From Anastrepha obliqua (lineage: Eukaryota; Arthropoda; Insecta; Diptera; Tephritidae): 64,000 nt of DNA. The stretch's first letter is position 1; every line of letters starts with the position of its first letter. This document shows, in pieces, positions 20,130 to 29,624 of the stretch. A program made the translations under genes and the position numbers. The notes under the pieces were generated by a model. It saw only the letters and a list, made by a program, of their open reading frames with translations, ran no database searches and had not been told where the DNA came from. The DNA lies in assembly GCF_027943255.1 (NCBI RefSeq), contig NC_072893.1, forward strand, positions 86,683,784-86,747,783, given 5' to 3'.

Positions 20130-20640
20130 TATTTTTTTTATTTATATAAAATTAGCTTACAACATAAATCTTATAAGCTATTTTAAGTTAGGAGCTAAAG
20201 CAGCGAGGCCTTAAGCTCGATAATTTTATATACATATACATACTTCCATTCTTAAACTTAGTAGATACAATTTTATTTTAAATCTTATGGTAAAGATTGG
20301 TTCTTTTGAGGAATTTTGTTATTAGGGATATTGACTCAGGAGAAGGGACTGAGAGGTGTGAAATTGGGTTTGTGTTAGTGAATATTTGTTCTCTACAGGC
20401 AGCATACAGGGGGCAACTCAGTAGAAGATGAGTTACTGTGACTAAGATATCTGTGTTGCAAGTACAATATAATGGGTTTGTGTTATTCATAAGATGGCCA
20501 TGTGTTATTTTCGTGTGTCCTAACCTAAGGCGTTCGAATTTTATAATGTCTAGTCGTGAAGGTTTTTTATTAGTTTTTTGTAGAAAATCTGTTATATTGG
20601 TCTTTGTGTAGTTAACGTTTTTTTACCAGTCATTGGTTAG
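20130..20640 (-). mobile_element. foreign LINE 3' end embedded in the LOA-like element
   Basis: Minus strand: NVNYTKTNITDFLQKTNKKP, DIIKFERLRLGHTKITHGHL, then MNNTNPLYCTCNTDILVTVT and HLLLSCPLYAACREQ, stop at 20278. R-L-R-x-G-H-T-x-x-T-H and C-x-C...H...C are the C-terminal signature of I/R1/Jockey-type ORF2 after RNase H. An A-rich tail (element sense AATAAA-like) lies at 20130-20155. AAAGCT is present at both junctions, so this could be a 5'-truncated insertion; it could also be a recombinant 3' end. Confidence 0.6.
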
Positions 20641-23074
20641 ATTCCAAAGCTGTTCTTTGGACCTTACTCATGGTTTTAGCGTAAGTCGCCTTTTGAGCAG
20701 ATGGCCACCATACAAATATTCCGTACATTAAGATTGGCCTAACTACCGAAGTATAGAGCCAGTGCGTAATACGGGGTGTAAGTCCCCATTTGATACCGAC
20801 CGCTTTTTTGCAAGTGTATAATGCAACGTTGGCCTTCTTTACTCTTTCCTCAATATTAGATTTCCACGTGAGTTTCCTGTCTAATATGAGTCCTAGGTAC
20901 TTGACGTTCTCTTTCAAAGGAATCTCCACACCCTTAAAAGTTAGCGGGGAGATTGTAGGGCGCCTGTGTTTCTTTGTAAAGAGAATTATTTGAGTTTTTG
21001 AGGGGTTTATATCGAGTCCCCTGCTCTCAGTCCAGCTTCTAAGCGTGGCCATGTTAGAGCGCAGAATATCCATAAGGGTGTTAGGATATTTGCCCTTAAC
21101 GTCATCTGCGTAAGCTGTGACGTGGCAACCCCCTCTTTCCAGGGTCAGCAACAGGGAGTTTACTGCCAAAGTCCAAAGAAGAGGGAAGAGGACTCCACCT
21201 TGCGGTGTGCCCCTGCAGACCTTTCTGCTTAGAGTAGTGCTTCCTAATTTAGCCTTTACCTTTCTTTTGATGAGTATATCTTCTATCAGGGCTACGACAT
21301 GTGGTTCAACTCCAAAGTCTTCTAATGAATCTACTATAGCGTTTGCATTTATATTGTTGAAGGCGCCTTCTATGTCTACGAAAGCAACCAATGCAAACTC
21401 TTTGTCTGATAAGCTTTTTTCCACCAGCCCGACTAGTGAGTGTAAGGCGGTTTCTGTGGACTTCCCTTTAGTATAGGCATGTTGCGCCGAAGAGAGCCTA
21501 TTTAAAGGCACGACACCCCGTATGTATTCATCTATTATTCTCTCAAGGATCTTGAGAAGAAAAGACGTTAGACTGATGGGTCTGAAGTCTTTAGGGTTAG
21601 TGTGTGAGGACCTGCCTGCCTTGGGTATGAAGGAGACTTTTGCCTCCCTCCATCCTAGCGGAATGTGGCCCATGTTAAGACAACTTCTAATGACAATTTT
21701 AATATACGGTAGTACAATGCCCCGTGATTGCTGCAGTTCAGCGGGGTAGATACCGTCCGTTCCTGGCGATTTATAAGGACCAAAAGTATTAATAGCCCAT
21801 TCGATTTTTGAGTGTGTGACTAAGAGATTTCCTAGGTCGGATTGCCTTTCATTATTGGCGGAATGGTTTTGTTCCACCGGCTTGTTTCCTGGAAAGTGTG
21901 TGTCTAGGAGAAGACCTAATGATTCCTCACTTGACGTAGTCCATGTATTCCCTTGACCTTGTAGGTAGCCTAGGTTGCATGGCGTCTTTGAGAGAATTTT
22001 TCTTAATCTGGCCGCTTCTGAAGTCCCTTCAATTTCTTTGCAATAATTTTGCCATGATTCGCGCTGCGCAGTTCTAACTGCTTTTTTGTAGTTTTTCAAT
22101 TCAGCCTTATAGGCTTGCCAGTCCTCTGACCTTCTCGTGGCCTTGGCCAGATTAAATAGTGTTCTATGGGATTGTCGTAGCGAGGTTAGCTGCTTGGACC
22201 ACCAAGGTGGTTTAGACTTCCCTCTGGGTCGGACAACCGGACAGCTGGCTGCTAACGAGCTATTCATTGCTTTAGTTACCTGATTAACCAGTTTATCCAA
22301 CTCCCCACAAGTAGTGGGGTTTTTGGGGGCTTTCTTTGGCAGTAGAGCTCTTAATTTTTTATTGTAAACTCCCCAGTCAGTTTTCCGTATATTCCTGAAC
22401 TGACTGACTTGGGGAGACTTAGTGTCGATTTCGAATTCAATATACCGATGGTCTGAGAACGAATTCTCGCTTGAAACTCGCCATCTTTTAATGTGATTAG
22501 AGAACATGTCGGAAGCCAGGGTGATGTCCAAAACTTCCTCTCTGTTCATGGTAACAAAAGTCGGCTCTGAGCCTATATTCAAAACACTAATTCTATTTTC
22601 TAAGATAAAGTCTAGTAGTGACTCACCTCTAGCGTTAGTGTCGCTGCTTCCCCACAGGATGTTGTGAGCATTTGCGTCGCAGGAGACAACCAAATGTTTG
22701 TTCTTCCGGGCTGCCTCCTGCACCAGAGTACGGACTTCGTCCGGCGGAGCATCCCTGTCATAGGCCATATAGGCGGAGGCTAGCCAAAAGCCGGTTTTCC
22801 CGAGCTCGATGCTTGCCGCTACCATGTCGCCGCTACTAAGCTGTGGGAGCAAGAAGATATTTATATTGTTTTTAGCGAGGATGCAGCTACGGATCTTACC
22901 TCTGTGTTGTACGGCAATCAGTTTAAAGCCCTTCACTCCGAGTCCGCAGATTTTATTGCCGTATATCCACGGCTCTTGAATGAGGGCTATGTCAAGTCCA
23001 CCGGCAGCCAAGCGGACGGAAAGATGCGCGGACGCAAGTTTGGAATGGTGGAGATTAATTTGGATCAGCTTCAT
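20630..23074 (-). CDS. LINE ORF2: AP endonuclease and reverse transcriptase
   Basis: 814 residues, uninterrupted. Endonuclease (about 1-215): IQINLHHSK start, catalytic glutamate in LIQEPW at 34, SCDANAHNILWGS at 131-143, and the terminal SDH at 207-209. Reverse transcriptase (about 425-800): SPGTDGIYP at 436, FRPISLTSFLLKILER at 497, AFVDIEGAFNN with catalytic aspartate 567, RGTPQGGVLFPLLW at 621, and YADD at 655-658. It nicks host DNA and copies element RNA at the nick. The start ATG lies inside the end of ORF1 (20-base overlap), implying translational coupling. The frame ends ALESNQ at the junction with foreign LINE sequence. RNase H, expected downstream in LOA/R1 elements, is absent. All visible catalytic residues are intact, so EN and RT may be active. 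Confidence 0.95.
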   Translation of the reverse strand: MKLIQINLHHSKLASAHLSVRLAAGGLDIALIQEPWIYGNKICGLGVKGFKLIAVQHRGKIRSCILAKNNINIFLLPQLSSGDMVAASIELGKTGFWLASAYMAYDRDAPPDEVRTLVQEAARKNKHLVVSCDANAHNILWGSSDTNARGESLLDFILENRISVLNIGSEPTFVTMNREEVLDITLASDMFSNHIKRWRVSSENSFSDHRYIEFEIDTKSPQVSQFRNIRKTDWGVYNKKLRALLPKKAPKNPTTCGELDKLVNQVTKAMNSSLAASCPVVRPRGKSKPPWWSKQLTSLRQSHRTLFNLAKATRRSEDWQAYKAELKNYKKAVRTAQRESWQNYCKEIEGTSEAARLRKILSKTPCNLGYLQGQGNTWTTSSEESLGLLLDTHFPGNKPVEQNHSANNERQSDLGNLLVTHSKIEWAINTFGPYKSPGTDGIYPAELQQSRGIVLPYIKIVIRSCLNMGHIPLGWREAKVSFIPKAGRSSHTNPKDFRPISLTSFLLKILERIIDEYIRGVVPLNRLSSAQHAYTKGKSTETALHSLVGLVEKSLSDKEFALVAFVDIEGAFNNINANAIVDSLEDFGVEPHVVALIEDILIKRKVKAKLGSTTLSRKVCRGTPQGGVLFPLLWTLAVNSLLLTLERGGCHVTAYADDVKGKYPNTLMDILRSNMATLRSWTESRGLDINPSKTQIILFTKKHRRPTISPLTFKGVEIPLKENVKYLGLILDRKLTWKSNIEERVKKANVALYTCKKAVGIKWGLTPRITHWLYTSVVRPILMYGIFVWWPSAQKATYAKTMSKVQRTALESNQ

Positions 23075-24512
23075 GAGAATCTGTCCGTTTCATCTCCACC
23101 ATCGTGACCTCGACGTCCTCTTCCGAGATCTCCCCACCCTCAATGTCAGCGAGGAGATCATATTCGTAAAACAGCGGCCCCACACCGGTCAGCCTCTCCG
23201 AGTCGGTTGAACATTGGCTGTTGGCCAACCCTTCTGCAGTATCGCTCCGCAAGCTGGCTTTGTCACTCTCCTCGTCTGAGTTCAAAGCTGGCTCGTCGCT
23301 GCGATAGATTCGAATGGTTGCGTCAACGAACCCGAACCTCACAACATTATTTTTCTGCGCCAGTGGGCCGAGCGATTCTCCATTGAGGATGAGCATCACC
23401 TGTCGCCTACCTTCTACTGGCTCCTCTATTCTCCCTACCTTCCAATTATGCGTTGGCAGGTCTTTGTTGCAGGATTTGAAAATTTCCTCAATTTTGCTTG
23501 GCTCTGCCGGCTTGGCCGGAATCCAAACTCGAGCTCGAGGCCTGCTTGGAATTTCATCCTTGCTGACCGCATCGAGTTTGGCACCCGGCCAAACCTCTCC
23601 TATCTTGTTTACGGCCAACCTGTAGAGCGTGGCTGACCTAGTGTCTTCGCAGGCGATGAGTTTAGCTCTACCTTGATACCAGCCTGCGTCATGACAAAGG
23701 GGAGGAGGTCCGGGGTGTTCCTCTAGGATCTGGAGGTACACTTCGGCGATAGCCTCCTCGATCCACCTCCATTTTTCCTTAGGAATCACTCCTTCCTCCT
23801 CTCCTTTATCGATGACGGCCAGTATCTCACCGCCGCCTTTTACCACCTCACTAAAGGTTTGGTGTTTTTGGCCACCTACCTTCTGTCTTTTGGCGGCCCT
23901 TTCCATTGTCTGCTCTGCAGACCGTTGTCTTTTGGGAGTAGCATCCGCCGGTTTTCCCAAGTCGGATATTACTCCCTTTGCCCACTCTAGCGATTTAGCC
24001 TGGTCTTCGGCTAGCTGGTCTGTTGCTACCTCTCCTAGTCTAAATAAGACCCTACTGGCCGCCTTCTTTTCATAGTAGTTCTGTTTTGAGGGGCGGACAT
24101 GTTTAGCCGGCCCCCCACGTTCTACGCTTATGAACTGCCTAGAGGTACTAGGCCCCTCTATGGCAACCTGCCGGTGAATCCTAGAAGCAGGTGCCGACCC
24201 CCGTCCTCTATAAGAGGTTGAGGTGGGATGGGGGTTATTTGTCCTGCGCAGCGTTGTCCTCGCCGCTTCTGCCATTGACTGATTTGAGGCCGGTTTACCC
24301 AAGCCTCCTCGCCCCCCGCTGCCTCCTGCAGTACTCGTGCTGGGACCAGCCCTTTCGCTTAGGCCCCCTCTAGCTCCTAGTATCAGCGGTCTGACCACTG
24401 CCTTGCTCACGGCTGTAGCAGTAGTCGAAGCCACCTTTGTTGGTTTTTTGGGAGGACCGACCTCCTTGTGAAAAATGTTTTTCTTGTTTGACGAATTCAT
24501 TTTTGGTCCCAC
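23055..24512 (-). CDS. LINE ORF1: RNA-binding Gag-like protein
   Basis: 485 residues, uninterrupted. Residues 1-215 are basic, proline/glycine-rich and probably disordered (MGPKMNSSNKKN, GGRGGLGKPASN, TSTSYRGRGSAP), with KRQRSAEQ near 200. The C-terminal half, about 245-440, is folded: WRWIEEAIAEVYLQILEEHP, PRARVWIPAKPAEPS, RRQVMLILNGESLG and VDATIRIYRSDEP, the pattern of the DUF4780-type domain common in ORF1 of fly LINEs. No CCHC knuckles are visible. It ends in an acidic tail. It likely packages element RNA. Its stop lies 20 bases inside ORF2. Confidence 0.85.
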   Translation of the reverse strand: MGPKMNSSNKKNIFHKEVGPPKKPTKVASTTATAVSKAVVRPLILGARGGLSERAGPSTSTAGGSGGRGGLGKPASNQSMAEAARTTLRRTNNPHPTSTSYRGRGSAPASRIHRQVAIEGPSTSRQFISVERGGPAKHVRPSKQNYYEKKAASRVLFRLGEVATDQLAEDQAKSLEWAKGVISDLGKPADATPKRQRSAEQTMERAAKRQKVGGQKHQTFSEVVKGGGEILAVIDKGEEEGVIPKEKWRWIEEAIAEVYLQILEEHPGPPPLCHDAGWYQGRAKLIACEDTRSATLYRLAVNKIGEVWPGAKLDAVSKDEIPSRPRARVWIPAKPAEPSKIEEIFKSCNKDLPTHNWKVGRIEEPVEGRRQVMLILNGESLGPLAQKNNVVRFGFVDATIRIYRSDEPALNSDEESDKASLRSDTAEGLANSQCSTDSERLTGVGPLFYEYDLLADIEGGEISEEDVEVTMVEMKRTDSHEADPN

Positions 24513-24855
24513 GAGTGTCGGACCAGGGAGGTCCGCCTGTGCAGAGGTCCGTGTGCACAGGTAAGGCTAGATAGAACCGGAGGTCGCCAGGTATCCGGAG
24601 CACTCCGTTCAAGACTGGGCTATTTTTGGTCTGGGTCCCCAGCCAGGCTGAACCTCGGCACGGGTCGTATAACACCTTGTTCCGACCCAGGGCAGAGCTT
24701 GGTCATCGTTCAAAAAGCAGCCCGAACCAAGGGAGTGAAGTGTGTTCGCTCAATACTGGAAAGTATTCAAGTGACAACACTATCATCCGTTGGTAAGGTC
24801 TGGTTAGTGATTCGACTAAGCCTCCGCACCACGGCAAGGTGTCTGCCATCGCGAA
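24513..24855 (-). other. LINE 5' UTR / internal promoter region
   Basis: Between the ORF1 start and the 14-bp duplication. It is GC-richer than the surroundings and contains a short hairpin-like pair, GGTCCGCCTGTGCAGAGG and CCGTGTGCACAGG. LINEs of this type carry an internal promoter here, but no specific promoter motif was identified. The minus-strand frame at 24370-24675 crosses ORF1 and is spurious. Confidence 0.5.
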
Positions 24856-24869
24856 GGTCTTATATCATA
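24856..24869. repeat. target-site duplication of LINE (right copy)
   Basis: GGTCTTATATCATA, identical to 19910-19923. Confidence 0.95.
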
Positions 24870-25634
24870 AATTCTTATTTTTTTACATCTGTCGTTGTAT
24901 TATTTTTTCGCAGATCCTTTCCAAGATGTGTGTATAATGGACTAGACAGACTGATAAGATTCAATCAATTTATTGATGATGTGTTTTAGGTAAACTTACA
25001 TGAGCTAATGAATCCTGCCAGCCCATCCAGAAATCTTTATGCGAAGCTCTATTAGTATTCCCGTATATGGCTTTTGGTGTGATCTTCACTGTGTTGGCTA
25101 AAGGAAACCCGATGATCTACAGGTATGGAATGTTAGTACCTGCTCAAATGGGGAAACCCATCGGAACCTGCGCGATTTGAACTGATTTCCCGCTTATTTT
25201 CTGAAACCCTTCTCCGGTTCTTCATACCGCGAAATATCTGTATCTTATAGAAATCTACGACATTCTTGAACACAATTTAAGTTAGTCGATACCAACCTAA
25301 GTGCCTTAATTAATCGTGACTTGACTGTCTAAACAGTAGGCGATTTTTGAAAGAATGAATATTTTGATATGGCAATCGCAAAGACTTCTGTTCAATGTAC
25401 CTCTGTAAACTTCTCTAAATGAAAGCTGCTCGAAGCGGATTCCTAATTATGTTCCATCGTCCGTTGTTTCTTTATGTATAAGTTGCAATATGGTCTTTGC
25501 GGTGGAGAGAAAAACCGATCTCTAAGAGGCACATGGCCTCTGTTCGACATCTACAGCCTATTTGAGACCGTAGCTTAGGACCTACTTAGCTGCTTAGCAT
25601 TTCAAATATACATTTGTAGAACTATATACATATG
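24870..25634. other. no gene recognised
   Basis: Short open frames only. No element ends identified. Confidence 0.4.
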
Positions 25635-26368
25635 TACAGGGTCCGGCACTCGAAGTGTAACCCACTTCAGGCCACTCGCGGGCATCAGATATCTGCTAGT
25701 TGGCTAAATGAGAGTCCAGAGTATGGTTTAAAAGCGCGCGGAAGCATTTTGCCGAGAGTAGACGCGAAATAAGAAAATCAGTAATGGATTTCAAACGTAA
25801 TAGTGGCATTGCATTATATTAGGCTGAAAAATAACAACCAGCGATTGTTCGTGAGCTCGAGCACCCTAAAGTAAATACAGTTTTTATTTATCGCACCATT
25901 ACTCGTTACAATGATACTGGTAGCATCGCGAAATGTCAAGAAGGTGGTCATAAAAATACTGTAACGTCATGTGAAATGGTTCAAAAAGTGAAGAAGTGAC
26001 TTGAGCGAAATCACCGAAGAACTGAAAATATCTGACCATAGCATTCGCCGCATACTGAAAAATGATTTCAAAGTCAAGCCTTACATGATCCAAAAAGCGC
26101 ATGATCTCACACCAACAAGTCAGACTTGAGAGAACGAAGGAGTTGCTTCGTTCGGCCAAAAGCGGTCAATTTCCGAACATTGTGTTTCTGACAAGAAAAT
26201 TTTTCAAATTAAGCACTTCGTAAACTAAAAAAACGATAGGGTTTATATGACCGACCGGTCATACGAGGATTTGAGTCACCGATGGGCCACCAGGAGGCAG
26301 CATCCACCACAGGTAATGGTTTGGATCGCTGTAATCGCAGATGGGCGCTCTCCAATCGTTTTCATAGA
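25635..26368 (+). pseudogene. maT-like (DD37D-type) mariner relative, 5' two thirds
   Basis: Starts TA then CAGGGTCCGGCACTCGAAGT, an outer repeat typical of maT-type elements. Plus-strand frames, broken by several stops, read: VRELEHPKVNTVFIYRTITR (HTH), YNDTGSIAKCQEGGHKN, RNHRRTENISDHSIRRILKND, FKVKPYMIQKAHDLTPTSQT, then RYEDLSHRWATRRQHPPQVM and VWIAVIADGRSPIVFIE. The first catalytic block (FSDEKIF) is mutated, and the element ends before the second and third. The DD37D label is inferred from the protein type because the spacing is not visible here. Confidence 0.7.
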
Positions 26369-27285
26369 GAAATAAAAAAGAAAGAAAATAAATACTGAAA
26401 AATAAGTGATTTATTTATAAAATTTTAGAAAATGTAACATTTGTTCCCAATACGATTCCATGAAATTTTATTCCGATTCATTATCCAAACCTTGAGCTAA
26501 CTTGAAAGAACATGCGTATACAATTACAATTAAGAGCAACCCTAACACTCGTATGTACATACATTTTCTTAAAAATACGACATGCAGATCACAAACGCTT
26601 TCCATGAATTAAAATCAGATAAGTTACTCGCAGTTATAGTGTAGAAATGGCCTTCTGACAGACGACATTTTAATACTCATATTTGTGTAAGTTGCCTGAA
26701 TGGATGCGAGTGTAGGCTTTTAGAGTAGTAGCTGGCTCGACTACTATTTATGAGCTTTCGACACCAATTCTTCTTCTACTTCTCCTTTCTTGACACAGTA
26801 TTCCCTTTTTGTAATTCTAAAAGCACTGGTGGCATTACTCAATATTACTTTACACACTCCTATTGATTTCGCGAACATACCAAATTCACACTTAGTGACA
26901 CATAGGTACATAGGCAACTCCTTTTTGTTCTGTCGAAAGCATCAAATCACATCAAATGCTTGAAATCCAAAATCTTCTTTCTTTGACCTTCTACAAGATT
27001 TTGTGCATAGTACTTAACTGATCGAAGAAAGATTTATTAGGTCCAAAGCTATTGTGAAAAAGTTCAATCGTCTTTGTTAGGTAGACGATCGGTCGGTTTC
27101 TTGATGTTCCCTTGATTTTCTTCAGCTGCAATGATCATTCAGAAGACGAATTGTTGGAGAAATATTCCCTCTTTAACTTAACACGATGTATACATCAGCT
27201 ACCAGGTCGCCGTTCACATTATTACAGGTCTTCGATCCTTCTGTAACCATCGGCCCTTCTTAATTTAGGGGCATCTTTCCCTACT
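26369..27285. other. no gene recognised
   Basis: No motif or repeat end identified on either strand. Confidence 0.4.
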
Positions 27286-27665
27286 GACCTTTTGTGGCCC
27301 CCCCAGCGGGTCAGGGATTAGAATTTGCCCGAGGTAAGGTATGCCTGTCGTAAAAGGCGACTCAAATCCAGAGTTACCAGCCCCTGAGCAGTATGGAAGC
27401 TCAACTGGCAGTGTATTCGGGTACGAGGTCGAACCGAAGTTCTAATCTCGGTCCCATGGGGAACAGGAGCCCTCAGAGTTCGCTCTGACCTGTTCTTGGG
27501 AACAGCCCTTCGGGGAGGTTTTCGTGGTGGCTGTGGTTGATACCTAAAGCGTGGGTAGACTTTTGGTTGATGTGGAGTTGCATTGCAACCGGGTGCCGGG
27601 ACCCATAGAACGGCAAAGGTTTAGATGGGCCTTGAGCCCTACTAAGGCGGTTAGTGTGTCCGACA
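27286..27665. repeat. GC-rich non-coding block with GCCTGTCGTAAAAGGCGACT core
   Basis: Markedly GC-richer than its surroundings, with no open frame of note. Contains GCCTGTCGTAAAAGGCGACT, itself a hairpin (GCCT...AGGC; GTCG...CGAC), plus CAGCCCTTCGGGGAGGTT. Its base composition and hairpin look like the leader of a LINE or a structured small-RNA-derived repeat. I could not assign it. It ends exactly where a SINE has inserted. Confidence 0.45.
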
Positions 27666-27678
27666 AGACCTATAACTA

Positions 27679-28001
27679 AAAAAATAAATAAATAATTGGC
27701 GCGTACACTTCTGTTAGGTGTTTGGCCGAGCTCCTCCTCCTATTTATGGTGTGCGTCTTGATGTTGTTCCACAAATGGAGGGACCTACAGTTTCAAGCCG
27801 ATTCCGAACGGCAGATATTTTTATGAGGAGCTTTTTCATGGCAGAAATACACTCGGAGGTTTGCCATTGCCTGCCGAGGGGCGACCGCTATTAGAAAAAT
27901 GTTTTTATTAATTTTGCTTTCACCGAGATTCGAACTAACGACCGCTCTGTGAATTCCGAATGGTAATCACGCACCAACCCATTCGGCTACGGCGGCCGCC
28001 T
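27679..28001 (-). repeat. tRNA-derived SINE with 13-bp duplication
   Basis: Minus orientation, bounded by AGACCTATAACTA on both sides (27666-27678, 28002-28014). From the right: GGCGGCCGCCGTAGCC start, A box TAGCCGAATGGGTTGGTG, B box GTTCGAATCTCGG, then a non-tRNA body and an A-rich tail at 27679-27695 (plus strand AAAAATAAATAAATAATT). A and B boxes form an internal RNA polymerase III promoter. It would be mobilised by a partner LINE. Confidence 0.92.
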
Positions 28002-28079
28002 AGACCTATAACTACTTTACAATAAAATAGGCACAATAACTTGCCACACAATAAATTAAATAAATATCTTGGGTTCTGA

Positions 28080-29624
28080 TCTATACTAATATTATAAAGA
28101 GGAAAACTTTGTTTGTTTGTTTGTTTGGTTGTAATGAATAGGCTCAAAAACTACTGGACCGATTTTAAAAATTCTTTCACCATTCGAAAGCTACATCATC
28201 CACGAGTAACATGGATTATATTTTATTTTGGAAATAGGGCTCGAGATATAGGTCAAAACGTGGATTCGGGTAACTTTCGGATGTGTATGTACAATATGGG
28301 TATCAAATGGAAGCTGTTGGTGAATGCTTTAGTCCAGAATATTTTTCATGCCGCTCCGTGACTAGGGTCTCGAGATAGAGACCAAAACGTGGACCCTAGA
28401 AAGTGTTTGTACAATATGGATATCAAATTGAAGCTGTTGGGGTATGCTTTAGTACAGAGTATTTTTCATGCCGCTCCGTGACTGGGGTCTCGAGATATAG
28501 GTCAAAACGTGGACCCGGGTAACCTTTAGTTGTGTATGCACAATATGGGTATCAAATGAAAGTGCTTTAATACGGGGTAAGTTTCATACCTATTGATGAC
28601 TAGGGTCTGGAAATATATGCCAAAACGTGGACCCGCCGTGTCTTTGAACCGAATTAAACCAAACTTACACACATTGTTAAGGAGGTATTGAAGATGGTTT
28701 CCCTATAGTTTGGATACCTATTGGTAGATAGGGTCTACAGAGTATTTTTCATGCCGCTCCGTGACTGGGGTCTCGAGATATAGGTCAAAACGTGGACCCG
28801 GGTAACCTTTGGTTGTGTATGTACAATATGGGTATCAAATGAAAGTGCTTTAATACGGGGTAATTTTCATACCTATTGATGACTAGGGTCTCGAAATATA
28901 TGCCAAAACGTGGACCCGCCGTGTCTTACGCACATTGTTAAGTAAGTATTGAAAATGGGTTTCGTAAAGTTTGGTTGTAATTCGGAGCACTGACAACGGG
29001 CACAGCGTTCTTTTGAACCAGCCATAATGTCGCTTACTTTTTTAACGCTTGGGGCGGAACTGAACTGTCAAATTGACAGTGTGAGTTACAATCTGTCAAT
29101 ATTTCTTTCTGATTTGGATGCCATAAGGAAAAAACGTAAGTGCAACATGTAAAAATTGTTTATGAATTTTTTTGGAGTGGATTTTGGAACAGTGAATAAT
29201 TTCTTACGAAATTTGAGAATTTAATGTGAAATCCGAATGAAATTATGTGTTCGTGGAAAAAAATTTTTTTTTCGTTTTTTTTTTTTTGAAAAATATAATG
29301 GGATAATGGTTAACAAAGCTCCAATGCTTAATAAAACATATAAATTGAAACGAAAAATTCATGGATGATCAGGAAAAAAGACGATTGTTTCTTAGTTATT
29401 CATATGCGTTGATTTGAAATTTAAAAACAATCTTCTTTTTTCCTGATTTTCAATTTATATTTTATATTTACTCAAAAACAAATAGAAAAACAAAAAATAT
29501 TGTTTATGCCAAAGCGCTTGAATAAAGAATAAAGAAATAAATAATATGAAAGTCATATATTTTCTGTTCTAAACCATATCTATTCTATTTTAGTGTGCCC
29601 AGCGAAGGGGGCCGGGTTTGCTAG
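28080..29624 (+). mobile_element. non-autonomous Helitron
   Basis: 5' end TCTATACTAATATTATAAAG inserted after A, 3' end GGGCCGGGTTTGCTAG followed by T: TC start, CTAG end, insertion between A and T, no inverted repeats and no duplication. A GC-rich hairpin region (GCCCAGCGAAGGGGGC) precedes the end, as in Helitrons. The 1545-bp body holds a TTTG microsatellite at 28106-28127 and tandem minisatellite units but no Rep/helicase. It therefore depends on an autonomous relative for rolling-circle transposition. Confidence 0.88.
28236..28960. repeat. minisatellite inside Helitron
   Basis: About six imperfect units of roughly 115-125 bp. Each contains GGTCTCGAGATATAGG (or variants), CAAAACGTGGACCC, ACAATATGGGTATCAAAT and often TTCATGCCGCTCCGTGAC. 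A block at 28735-28925 repeats 28455-28640 nearly exactly, suggesting a segmental duplication of two units. Confidence 0.85.

Larger units (their letters stand above)
19924..24855 (-). mobile_element. LOA/R1-like non-LTR retrotransposon, young, with altered 3' part
   Basis: 4932-bp minus-strand LINE bounded by an exact 14-bp duplication. In element order: 5' UTR 24855-24513, ORF1 (24512-23055), ORF2 (23074-20630, overlapping ORF1 by 20 bases), a foreign LINE 3' piece at 20640-20130, then the element's own 3' UTR ending in CCATAACCTAACCTAACC at 19924. The tail is made of TAACC units instead of poly(A). Long open frames and the intact duplication argue for recent insertion. The RNase H region expected after RT in this group is missing. 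Confidence 0.92.

Noticed and set aside
21117..21749. Plus-strand open frames across the LINE ORF2 region
   Set aside because: Antisense shadows of the 814-residue minus-strand ORF2, which carries all EN and RT motifs.
23314..24373. Plus-strand frames opposite LINE ORF1
   Set aside because: Antisense of the proline/glycine-rich ORF1; low-complexity codons create long shadows.
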